Positions 18,589-27,278 of a stretch of DNA of 64,000 bases are shown here, in pieces. Position 1 is the stretch's first letter; every line of letters begins with the position of its first letter. A model generated the notes under the pieces. That model worked only from the letters and a program-made list of their open reading frames with translations, ran no database searches and was not told the origin of the DNA. The DNA comes from JAKAGZ01 sp963748105 (GTDB lineage Bacteria > Bacteroidota > Ignavibacteria > Ignavibacteriales > Ignavibacteriaceae). Location: the NCBI GenBank assembly GCA_963748105.1, contig CAVVHP010000024.1, forward strand, positions 1 through 64,000. Direction: 5' to 3'. The translations under genes were made by a program, and so were the position numbers.

Positions 18589-19800
18589 ATCAGAACAATA
18601 AAAGTAAATTTTAAGAATAATGCCGGATATAATTTATCAGCAAGGCTTGAATTGCCAATGGATAATAAACCGGTTGTATACGCTCTGTTTGCACATTGCT
18701 TTACATGCACAAAAAATCTTTCTGCAATTAAAAACATCAGCAGAGCATTAACAAATAATTCCATTGCAGTGTTGAGGTTTGACTTTACCGGTTTGGGTGA
18801 AAGCGAGGGAGATTTCGGAGATACAAATTTTTCCTCAAATATTGAAGATTTAATTGCTTCAGCAAATTTTTTGGAAAATGTATACCAGGCTCCGCAAATT
18901 TTGATCGGGCATTCACTTGGAGGAGCCGCGGCATAAAGAGCTTCAATTCAGCTGGAAAAGCTAAAAGCCGTAGTTGTAATTGGAGCTCCGAATGATCCGG
19001 TTCACATTAAAAAGCTTCTTCAAAATGATATAATGACCATCGAGGAAAAAGGGAATGCCGTTGTATCAATTGGGGGAAGGCCTTTCGAAATTAAAAAACA
19101 ATTTTTAGATGATATTCTTAATTCTGAATCAGGGAAAAGAGTTAGCGAAATAAATAAAGCACTACTAATTTTACATTCTCCGCAGGATAATATTGTTAGT
19201 ATTGACAATGCGGCTAAAATCTACAAGGCAGCAAATCATCCCAAAAGTTTTGTTACTCTTGATGGAGCTGATCATCTATTATCAAATAAAAAAGATTCCT
19301 TATATGTCGGAGATATTATTTCTACCTGGGTTACAAAATACCTGGAATTACCGGAAAAGAAGCCAATTGAAACCGACAAACAAATAGTAGTAAGAATTGG
19401 TGACAGCGGATTTACAACAGAAATAAAAGCAGGCGACCATATTTTCTTAGCTGATGAACCTGAATCTGTTGGCGGTTATGATTTGGGACCAACTCCATAT
19501 GATCTGCTTTTATCTGGGCTGGGTGCCTGTACAGCAATGACTCTCAGGATGTATGCTGATAGAAAAAAGATTTCACTAAATGAGATTAGGGTTCACCTGC
19601 AGCATTCGAAAACTCATTCACAGGATTGTAATGAGTGTGAAAATTCGTCTGCCAAAATAGATCAAATTGAAAGGATAATTGAACTGGAGGGAAATCTGAC
19701 TGCTGAAGAAGAAAATCGTTTACTTGAAATAGCGGATAAATGCCCTGTTCATAAAACTTTATTGTCTCAGATAAAAATTAAAACAAGATTAAATAATTGA
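18589..19800 (+). pseudogene. Alpha/beta hydrolase-OsmC fusion with in-frame TAA and an ATC at the start position
   Basis: Two-domain protein: an N-terminal serine hydrolase (AHCFTCTKN, nucleophile elbow GHSLGGAA, then LHSPQDNIV and GADHLL) and a C-terminal OsmC-like domain from about codon 262 (FLADEPESVGGYDLGPTPYDLLLSGLGACTAMTLRMYAD) that reduces organic hydroperoxides with Cys. This fusion is a known OsmC family architecture. One TAA at 18934-18936 interrupts the frame right after GGAAA, in the hydrolase. The frame has no ATG at its proper 5' end: ATC at 18589 sits eight bases after AAAAGGA, where ATG is expected. A product from the downstream ATG at 19033 would carry the OsmC domain only partly preceded by hydrolase. 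Confidence 0.85.
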
Positions 19801-19810
19801 AATAATAAAT

Positions 19811-20368
19811 TTAGTATTTATAGCCGGCTATTTCTTCTTCGCTAAATTCAACTCCCAGCCCTAACGCAATCCTGTTCACGAAGTTGAAATAACTGACTAT
19901 CATATTTATTAAAAGAATGTCTTCATCTTTCCAGCCTGTTTCCCTTAATTTGCTCACATCATTTTCTGTAATTTTATGCAGTTCCAGGGTTAATTTTTCG
20001 GCGTAATTTAGAACGCACAGAGACTTCTCTTCAAAATCAATTTTTCTAAAATCTTCTTTCATCAATTTAATTTTTTCAACATCCTTTCAGTAGAATAGTA
20101 ATGCTTCGGCATGATGATTTACGCAATATTCACATTTATTAGTTTTTGAAACTACAACTGCAACGGTTTCTTTTAGTTCACGTGACAAACCGGATTTATT
20201 AAACATCAGGATTTTGTACATATCCATATGTTTAACCATTGAATCCGGCATTAAACTTTGAATCTTCATGATATTTGAAAGTTTTCCCCTTCCTTTTATA
20301 ATTTCGTCATAAATGGATTTTAGTTTGACTTCTGCTTTGTCTTCGGAAATTATTTTTATGTATGCCAT
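19811..20368 (-). pseudogene. AhpD-like (carboxymuconolactone decarboxylase family) peroxidase with in-frame TGA
   Basis: About 185 codons. The N-terminal half contains the AhpD active site CEYCVNHHAEAL (Cys pair plus His). The second half, EEKSLCVLNYAEKLTLELHKIT, continues the family fold in the same frame. A single TGA at 20087-20089, after LLFY, separates the two; TGG (Trp) would be one change away. Such proteins are thiol peroxidase partners in oxidative stress defence. Lies among other redox genes (OsmC-like, DUF302). Confidence 0.8.
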
Positions 20369-20396
20369 AGTATTATTTATTTGACTAAAATATTCT

Positions 20397-20741
20397 TCAA
20401 TCTATTATTTTCCATTCAGTATGTTTTTTACAATATGCACATTCTTTTATCTCAGTTCCCTTATCTATTTTTAATTCATTCAATTTACAATTATTACATT
20501 TTAGATTTCCACTAATTGAAGCAATGTCCCCCGGATAAAAATTTAATTTTGTATTTGTCGAAGAATAAACGGAAACAAAAAACGGGACCAGAAAAGTTAG
20601 CCGAAATTTTACAATTGAAAATTCAGAGAAATTAAATAAGGCTTTTCCCTGATTTATTAAATTTAGAATTATACCTACAAAAATAGATATCTTAAAACTA
20701 TTTATTAATGTAATTCTGTCCGATGCAATTTCGAGAAACAA
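20397..20741 (-). CDS. NrtS-like membrane protein with C-terminal zinc-ribbon-like tail
   Basis: About 114 aa from a TTG start at 20741 (GGAA nine to ten bases upstream); an ATG-led longer frame exists but overlaps the upstream gene. The core has two hydrophobic helices with the NrtS pattern FVGIILNLINQGKALFN and FRLTFLVPFFVSVYSS. NrtS is a small nitrate/nitrite transporter family. The C-terminus adds two Cys pairs (CNNC and CAYC, 18 residues apart), which could bind zinc. It follows the multi-helix protein by 7 bases. Confidence 0.65.
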   Translation of the reverse strand: MFLEIASDRITLINSFKISIFVGIILNLINQGKALFNFSEFSIVKFRLTFLVPFFVSVYSSTNTKLNFYPGDIASISGNLKCNNCKLNELKIDKGTEIKECAYCKKHTEWKIID

Positions 20742-20748
20742 ACTTATT

Positions 20749-21447
20749 TTATTCCGGTAATTCACAATTTTTGCCGTTTCCCTGGAACAAGCTTTTAATT
20801 GAACTGAAGATATATGAGCAGCTTTTATTTTTATGGTAAACATACCAGCCAAGTATAGAGCCGAATGCGATGTGTGCAAGGATTACAGTTATTGCGAAAC
20901 CCGGGCCGTAATCCACTCCGAATCTTCCGACTCCCAGAGCAACGACAACAGGACTTGCCATAAAACCAATAGCCATAAGTATCCCAAAACCTATTCCATA
21001 GAACTTGTTTCCTTTTCCTACAAGCAGGCTATAAATAATCCCGAAAGATGCCCCGTTCCAGAAATGGTATGACCATCCTGCAATATTAGACCAGGTATCC
21101 GGTCCAAGCGCAAACCTGTCCAGCAGTAAAACGCCAAGCAGTTTGGGCATGTCTCCCGGCATTCCGCCCATATGGAAACCTATTTCGCGAACGATCTCAA
21201 GTCCGATTGTTGCAATGGCTCCGCCTATCAGGCCTGTTAATATTTGTTTACCTGTATCTTTTGCATCTATTAAAAATGCAACGGCAATTATTACAGCAAG
21301 TAAAATTATTGAAGGGATAAGGAACGTTACGGCCAGTTCGCTCAATTTAGCATAACCTGCCTGCGATATAACAAACAGGTTTGGTGAAATCCCCGCCGCA
21401 ATAAGAGCAAGTATGCTCAGAACAATTCTTTTATAATTCTTTTTCAT
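20749..21447 (-). CDS. Multi-helix membrane protein of unknown function
   Basis: 232 aa with about six or seven hydrophobic helices (for example LAVTFLIPSIILLAVIIAVAFLI and FAITVILAHIAFGSILGWYVY). Between them is a conserved-looking, non-hydrophobic stretch MGGMPGDMPKLLG and WNGASFGIIYSLL. The start is the ATG at 21447 (MKKNYKRI), preferred to an upstream TTG because it places a basic N-terminus before the first helix. I do not recognise the family with confidence. Probably co-transcribed with the NrtS-like gene. Confidence 0.6.
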   Translation of the reverse strand: MKKNYKRIVLSILALIAAGISPNLFVISQAGYAKLSELAVTFLIPSIILLAVIIAVAFLIDAKDTGKQILTGLIGGAIATIGLEIVREIGFHMGGMPGDMPKLLGVLLLDRFALGPDTWSNIAGWSYHFWNGASFGIIYSLLVGKGNKFYGIGFGILMAIGFMASPVVVALGVGRFGVDYGPGFAITVILAHIAFGSILGWYVYHKNKSCSYIFSSIKSLFQGNGKNCELPE

Positions 21448-21537
21448 AATTAAAACTCGGATTATGTTTTTTGATTTTCCATTAATATTCAAAGCGGTTA
21501 AGCAAAAGCAAAACCGCTTTGTATATCATTAAATAAT

Positions 21538-22018
21538 TTACTTTGAAAGCATCCCGGTAAGCATTCCAAGTTTATGATCAAGCTTGCCAGCAATCTTGTT
21601 TATCATCCCATTATTAAATGAAGCCAGTTGCACTGATGGTTTAACATAGTTTAAGTATGTTTTCCCGTCTTTACCTTCATATATATTTAACCTGACAGGA
21701 ACTGCTAAACCCGCACCACGATCCGCTGTGAAGAGTTTATTGCCGACCTGCGGATTACCAACAAAAAGAGAGACACCTTTTACATCAATTCCTGTCATTG
21801 ATAATATTTTGCCCTGGTTTACTTCTGCCAAAACCATCATTCCGTTTTTAGCAACCAGTTGTTTCGCCTGGCCAACAGTTTTATCAAAAGATTTGGTGGA
21901 TTGAACTGTTACTACTCCCCTATCCTGCGCAATAACTTTGCCGGAATTTGTAAAAGAACCGGCAAAGACTAATGCAACTACTGCGAATGACTGCAAGTGC
22001 TGAATTGAACTTTTTCAT
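21538..22018 (-). CDS. Exported DUF302 protein (signal peptide in a shifted frame)
   Basis: About 160 codons. The DUF302 domain covers VTVQSTKSFDKTVGQAKQLVAKNGMMVLAEVN and GNKLFTADRGAGLAVPVRLNIYEG. DUF302 proteins are small, often secreted or membrane-attached, with unknown biochemical role. A clear ATG at 22018 with a strong AAAGGAG site begins MKKFNSAL, but the rest of the signal peptide (FAVVALVFAGSF) lies one frame away, so a one-base break occurs between 22018 and about 21996. Confidence 0.72.
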
Positions 22019-22265
22019 TATACGATCTCCTTTGAATAATTGATTGATATTTAGTTAGAAAAATTCTTAATTGCTGCATAAACTTGTTACAACAATTTTC
22101 TTGCAGTAACTTAATACCATCGTGAAAGGAAATCTGACAAGCGGTTTACAGTTTTGCGCCTGGATAATGTAATCTAGAGGACTGATTTTATGAGAAGTGT
22201 AAAATGGCTGACAATAATTGAGTCTTGAGATAACAGGTTGAACTGAGCAGGTTTAATATTTCCCT

Positions 22266-23041
22266 TTAATTCTTTCTTTCATCGGCAGTACTTCGAGGCA
22301 GGTTGTCCACCATCCGGTAAGTGATAGCTTCTATAAATTGCTCAGGAAGTTTTTCTTCCTTCATCTCTTCGGCAAGCGCTTCGTAATCGTATTCAACCGG
22401 GATATATTCTGATTTAAGTTTATCGTTAATCTATCTTCAAGTATTGTATAGCCGACGAAAGTATTCCCGTCATTTTCAGGCCTTCCGATTACACCCACAT
22501 TTACAAAATATTTATCTCCGGATAATTTCCTTTCCCAGTGGATCCCGGTATGTGACGCGCAAATTATATCGGCAATATAATCGGCACATAATTTTTCCAG
22601 GAAATGGGTCGGCGTGGTTGTCTCCCATAAAAACTCGTTCATCTGTCTGGGTGAACCGTGGCATAGCAGTACTTTATATTTTCCAAGATTAAATCTTATT
22701 TCTTTCGGAAGGTGTTTCATCCAGAATTTAAATACGTCATTAGTATTTTTGAAAGTGTAGTCGTAACTGAGTTTCGCGAAATAATTGTCTCTCGGGTCGG
22801 TGTAGCCGCACTGGCAGTCATCCAGCCCGTTGCCGATTGAATTATCGTAATTCCCCTGCACAACCGGGATTTTATTATCAATTAAAATGGGGAAAACTTT
22901 ATCAGGGTTCGGACCGAATGCGCCGAGATCCCCAAGACAGTAAATAGCATCAACGCCCCGCTTTTTCGCGTCATCTACAGTTGCCTGCAACGCCAGATGA
23001 TTGCTGTAAACTCCGCCGATGAGCGCAACTTTTTTAAGCAT
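22266..23041 (-). CDS. Calcineurin-like metallophosphoesterase (C-terminus in a shifted frame)
   Basis: About 258 codons. The metal-binding motifs of the superfamily are present: GGVYSNHLAL (variant of the first D-x-H motif), YCLGDLGAFGPNPD, VVQGNYDN and LLCHGSPRQ, then ASHTGIHW. The first frame ends at 22361 with an unnatural tail, whereas another frame from about 22430 to the TAA at 22266 continues with PVEYDYEALAEEM and AITYRMVDNLPRSTADERKN. I join the two across a one-base break near 22425-22438. The gene overlaps the end of the radical SAM gene by 8 bases. Substrate unknown. Confidence 0.8.
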
Positions 23042-23942
23042 CTCTCCCCACCGATGAATAGTTTGAACAAATTGCCCCGAACAGATAACAGGTATAGCAG
23101 GCCTGGTGTTTTAATTTATATCCTGTTGATGCTTCTTCAAGAGTGTTTCCAAGATTTGCATCGGGTGAGTCGATCAATATCGGGCAGACATAAACACCTT
23201 TAGCAGTTGCGACCCTGCTGTTTGCGCAGATTAAATTATTTTCATCAAAATCCTCAAGCATTTCATTGGTAACATATTCATAATTATCGTAGCCTTTGGT
23301 TCTCACGGCCTCCTGTCCGATCTTAATTGAGGGAAGAATTTTTAATCTTGGACGGGGATATCCGTGAGATTTTAATGTGTCTATGAAACCGTTTAACACC
23401 TCATCATCCTGGCTTTCCTCCCAGGTTTTTGTTACGGTAATAATCGGGAGAAAATTATTATCAACAAGTTTCTTTACTCCTTCCATTGCTTTCTTAAAAA
23501 CCCCCTCCCCTCTTATTGAATCGTTCATTTCTTCAGTATAGCCGTCGATACTTACACGAAGTTCAAGTGAGTAAATTGAGTTTTCAGAAATTCCTTTAAG
23601 CATTTCCGCTTTTTCAGGAGTCACCAGCATACCATTGGTTAAAACAGTAGCCGGGCCAAGTTGTATTGTCCTTTCCAGGATTCTGAAAATATCTTTGTTC
23701 ATAAACGGTTCGCCGCCGGTAAAGTAATATTCCTTAACTCCCCTTTTAACAGATTCTTCGAGAAAACCATTTACCTGTTCGAATTTCATAAATTCAAAGT
23801 TATGATTAACCGGGCTGCAGCTGATGAAACAATGCTCACATTTAATATTGCAAAGCGTACCGGCTACCTGGAACCACAAATTGTCGAGACTATCCAGATA
23901 AATTTCCGGATTTCCCTTTGGAACAGATTCAGTTTTATTCAT
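23034..23942 (-). CDS. Radical SAM enzyme with extra C-terminal cysteines (SPASM-like)
   Basis: 302 aa. The radical SAM cluster motif is CNIKCEHC near residue 31-38, with the GGEP motif YYFTGGEPFM about 45 residues later. The C-terminus carries C-x(n)-C and a cluster QACYTCYLFGAIC that could hold an auxiliary iron-sulfur cluster as in SPASM/twitch enzymes. These modify peptides or small molecules, but no candidate peptide gene is visible nearby. It sits in a tight operon (8-base overlap with the metallophosphoesterase, 11 bases after the symporter). Confidence 0.87.
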   Translation of the reverse strand: MNKTESVPKGNPEIYLDSLDNLWFQVAGTLCNIKCEHCFISCSPVNHNFEFMKFEQVNGFLEESVKRGVKEYYFTGGEPFMNKDIFRILERTIQLGPATVLTNGMLVTPEKAEMLKGISENSIYSLELRVSIDGYTEEMNDSIRGEGVFKKAMEGVKKLVDNNFLPIITVTKTWEESQDDEVLNGFIDTLKSHGYPRPRLKILPSIKIGQEAVRTKGYDNYEYVTNEMLEDFDENNLICANSRVATAKGVYVCPILIDSPDANLGNTLEEASTGYKLKHQACYTCYLFGAICSNYSSVGRDA

Positions 23943-23953
23943 AATTGACTAAT

Positions 23954-25300
23954 TTATTTTTTATTCAATAACACCGGTATAAAATAAACAATTAGGATTA
24001 AAATTGACGCATAAAGATTTACACTCAGCAATTCGGCAAAGGGCCCCTGTGAAATAAACAGGGATATAGGCAGCAGATGAAAGATCAGTACTGCTCCCGC
24101 AAAAACCCCGGTCCACATTACCAGGTGAAATGAAATTTTCGGAGCCGGGATTTTCCAGAAAATAAATACAGGTGCAAGTCCCAGCACCATAGTTCCGCTA
24201 ATAGTTGTAGCGGAAAGAATTGTGGGTGAAAAGATCAGTGGGATTGTACCGCCGATCGCGGTAATTATCATCACCCATCTTCCTTTTGAGACTGTTGCGA
24301 TATTTTTTTTATTAAGGTCCACCACTATTAATTTTGAAACAGAAGCAAAAGTGGAATCGACCGTTGAAGACGCGGAGGTAACCATTATAAAATTCATAAT
24401 GATCATCCCGGCAACTCCGAGGGTTTTAGAGACTTCCACTGCGGCCTGTCCCGACATTCCGAGGAATTTTGCATATATTCCAATAAAACTGAAAAGTGTT
24501 ATGAATATAAATCCCGCTACCGTCGCTATGATGTAGCTTTTTAATGTTGTCTTTTCGTCTGAAATAAACCCCCTGTCTGTTAAAACAGGATCATGAAAAG
24601 GATAGCTGAAAACCTGGATGAGCGCAACAAGCACCAGGTCGAATCCCCCGGACAGGCTCCAGTTTCCGGTTTTCAAATAGGATGTTACCGGCTCGGACCC
24701 CGGAAGAATCATTCCAAGTACAACGAAAAGTAAAACGGCAAACATTGCCATCTGAAGGATATCGGTTATCAAAGAACTTCTTAATCCGCCTTTCAGAGCA
24801 TAGGCAAGCGTAAGAGAAGTAAAAACAATTATAGAAATTATATATTGAGGCGAACCGACCGGTCCGAAATAAGTACCTATTACCTCGGTATTCGACCAGA
24901 CCTCATTCAATAATCTTATCGCTACTATTATAGTAAAAAATCTAAGTGCGCCAACGCCGAATTTAGATTCCAGAAACTGGTGAAGGCTTTGCGCTTTTAA
25001 CTTTGTTCTCAGTTTATAAATTACAATTCCGGCAACGAGAAATGACAAATAGTATGTCGCGTACGCAAATCCGCCGACTATACCGAAACTGAGACCGAGG
25101 TTTGCGGCATTAGTAACTGACTTGGCGAATATCCATGAAATTACCAGGCTGAAAGTGAGCATTACGATTCCCGGTTTTTCAGCTTTCCTTGAAGTTCCCT
25201 TATAAAACCCCGCGTTGTTTTTCACGAAAGGGGTCATCAGGATAAGAACAATTGAAAAGCCGATAAGAACAACCCACTGCCAGGTTAAAACTGTAAACAT
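23954..25300 (-). CDS. Sodium:solute symporter (SSS family)
   Basis: 448 aa, about twelve to thirteen hydrophobic helices, inner membrane. Family features include GFAYATYYLSFLVAGIVIYKLR, the Na+-site helix region MVTSASSTVDSTFASVSKLIVVDL and LLFVVLGMILPGS. SSS carriers take up sugars, amino acids, organic acids or similar solutes with Na+. Substrate not evident. Located 10 bases after the porin gene, so an outer- and inner-membrane uptake pair is likely. Confidence 0.88.
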   Translation of the reverse strand: MFTVLTWQWVVLIGFSIVLILMTPFVKNNAGFYKGTSRKAEKPGIVMLTFSLVISWIFAKSVTNAANLGLSFGIVGGFAYATYYLSFLVAGIVIYKLRTKLKAQSLHQFLESKFGVGALRFFTIIVAIRLLNEVWSNTEVIGTYFGPVGSPQYIISIIVFTSLTLAYALKGGLRSSLITDILQMAMFAVLLFVVLGMILPGSEPVTSYLKTGNWSLSGGFDLVLVALIQVFSYPFHDPVLTDRGFISDEKTTLKSYIIATVAGFIFITLFSFIGIYAKFLGMSGQAAVEVSKTLGVAGMIIMNFIMVTSASSTVDSTFASVSKLIVVDLNKKNIATVSKGRWVMIITAIGGTIPLIFSPTILSATTISGTMVLGLAPVFIFWKIPAPKISFHLVMWTGVFAGAVLIFHLLPISLFISQGPFAELLSVNLYASILILIVYFIPVLLNKK

Positions 25301-25310
25301 TTATGCCTCA

Positions 25311-26453
25311 TTAAAATCTGAATTGTAAGGATGTAAGCAAAAGCAATTCTTCGTCGTTGTTTGTAAACCTGGAGGCGGGTAACAGGGAATTCCTGTTCGC
25401 TTTTTCGTAGATCAGGTTTACTTTAAAAGAAATTATATTATCCATCAAAAGATCGGTACCAATTATGAAACTATTAAGCACGGTGGGTCCCGTAAAATTC
25501 ATAAGTGTACTTCCGTACCTGGCCGTTTCAAGTCTTCCTATTAGCCTGAAGCCGTCTTCAGCGTTGCCTTTTATGAAGTAACCCGCTTCCAGGTATCCTC
25601 CGGCAAAACTGCTGACCTGATTATAAAGAGAAAGGTCTTTATCAAAATTATATACAAAAGCTTCACCCCGAAACAGGACGGGATTTCTATTGAATTCAAA
25701 ATTTGCCAGGTACCCGATTCTTTTTCCCATCACGCTGGCGTTGTTAAAGCTGTCAAAAGTATGATCGAGCAGACTAAGAACCTGCTGCTGTTCTTTTGCA
25801 TAACTGACACTCCCCCCAATCTTAAAATTCCTGCTGAATTTATAATTCAATCTCCCCGTAATTGATTTGCTGTCATTATTTTCTGATATATTTTGCCCGG
25901 CAGCACCGTTGCCATTGGTTATGCTCAGATAGTACTCCAGGTTTGTTTCTGAATTTGAACCGAATAACATTATACCGAACTGGGTATCAAGTCCGGGAAG
26001 AAGAAAAATCGAATTAATTCCGCTGTATCTTTCTATAGTGGAAATTCGGCTTGTTGACCGGGTGTTCTCGGCCGAGAAAGGATCAATATATTTACCTGCC
26101 ATTAAATAATTATTTTTATAAAGTTTTAACTGTATCTGGGCCAGCACCATCGCTGTTCTCTGTCCAGCCGCTTCAAATTCAAAAAAAGCGCCGTAATCGT
26201 CCGAATAATTGAATCCCAGGTCTATCCGTGCTCTTCGTACAGAAAATGAATTCTGAACTGTTCCGTTTTGTTTTTCATTGTGATAAGCAAAAATGGAGTT
26301 AATGTACCCGGTGAAAAGGAAATCCAGTTTATTATCGTCCGATTTGAAGTGCAGGCCATTACCCGGATCATAGGTAAGAGACTGGCCAAATGCATGAATA
26401 TTCAAAAGTATCAAAGCAGCAGTAACAAAGGACAATAAACTGATTTTTTTCAT
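25311..26453 (-). CDS. Outer-membrane porin (phosphate-selective porin-like)
   Basis: 380 aa. The signal peptide LLSFVTAALILLNIHAFG is followed by an OprP/OprO-like barrel with the typical start LHFKSDDNKLDFLFTGYINSIFAY and FSVRRARIDLGFNYSDDYGAFFEFE, and a C-terminal strand ending in Phe (LLTSLQFRF). It leads the operon of symporter, radical SAM enzyme and metallophosphoesterase. Specificity cannot be read from sequence. Confidence 0.85.
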   Translation of the reverse strand: MKKISLLSFVTAALILLNIHAFGQSLTYDPGNGLHFKSDDNKLDFLFTGYINSIFAYHNEKQNGTVQNSFSVRRARIDLGFNYSDDYGAFFEFEAAGQRTAMVLAQIQLKLYKNNYLMAGKYIDPFSAENTRSTSRISTIERYSGINSIFLLPGLDTQFGIMLFGSNSETNLEYYLSITNGNGAAGQNISENNDSKSITGRLNYKFSRNFKIGGSVSYAKEQQQVLSLLDHTFDSFNNASVMGKRIGYLANFEFNRNPVLFRGEAFVYNFDKDLSLYNQVSSFAGGYLEAGYFIKGNAEDGFRLIGRLETARYGSTLMNFTGPTVLNSFIIGTDLLMDNIISFKVNLIYEKANRNSLLPASRFTNNDEELLLLTSLQFRF

Positions 26454-26664
26454 TATCAGCGCTCCTGTAAATTATTTATGGATATGACTGACAAAAAGGA
26501 ATTTTTAATAAGTTTCTGACGGATCAATTGAAAAATAGCAAGTAGCAGGAAATATCAAAACATATTTTATTTAAGTATCTTTTAGTGTCGGGCAATTGAC
26601 AGACATAAAAAATTATTTTTTCTGAAAAAACTTTCATATTTTTAGACTGTTGTTCTGATATTTT

Positions 26665-26737
<73 letters not shown>

Positions 26738-26844
26738 CTAGAATTTTCATCCCCCAATATTTCATTTTATTCTTTAGGTATTAAGCAGAGTCTTGACTGG
26801 ACTTGATTTCAGATTTATATTACGTCTAAATAATCAGGGATTTA

Positions 26845-27252
26845 ATGAGAACAATTTCTTCTTTCACAGTACTACTGATATTTATTTCGGTCTTATTTTA
26901 CTCAGGATGCAAAGACACAATAACGGGGGACCAAATTGATAGCAGGACAATCCCGGCTACAAATGTAAGCTACGCAAAAGATATTCAACCTGTATTAAAT
27001 CTAAAGTGTGCTAGTTCAGGATGTCACGACGATATTACAAGAGCGTCAGGATATAGTCTAACTACATGGGGATACACTGTTATGCCACCTTATGTATTTC
27101 TTAATATTCCCGGTAATAGTTTATTAGTTCAGGCAATTGATCCACAATATGCTGTAACTTCCCCGATGCCGCCTTTAGGCTACGCTCAATTAACACAGGC
27201 GCAAATAACCGGAATAGAAACGTGGATAAAAGAAGGAGCGAAAAACAACTAA
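26845..27252 (+). CDS. Lipoprotein with an unusual C-x4-CH haem motif
   Basis: 135 aa. Lipoprotein signal peptide with lipobox YSGC. The mature part contains SYAKDIQPVLNLKCASSGCHDD: a c-type haem motif with four instead of two residues between the cysteines. A likely distal Met lies in SPMPPLGYAQLT, and the end QITGIETWIKEGAKN is like the last helix of cytochrome c. The arrangement resembles planctomycete-type cytochrome C domains. Predicted periplasmic or surface electron carrier. Monocistronic. Confidence 0.75.
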   Translation: MRTISSFTVLLIFISVLFYSGCKDTITGDQIDSRTIPATNVSYAKDIQPVLNLKCASSGCHDDITRASGYSLTTWGYTVMPPYVFLNIPGNSLLVQAIDPQYAVTSPMPPLGYAQLTQAQITGIETWIKEGAKNN

Positions 27253-27278
27253 CTTTGAATTCAGAATTCTAAATTTTA

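Noticed and set aside
8895..20089. Possible selenocysteine or TGA recoding in the HIT and AhpD-like genes
   Set aside because: Other genes in the window stop at TGA normally, one comparable lesion is TAA, no selenocysteine hairpin was seen and neither site replaces a catalytic Cys.
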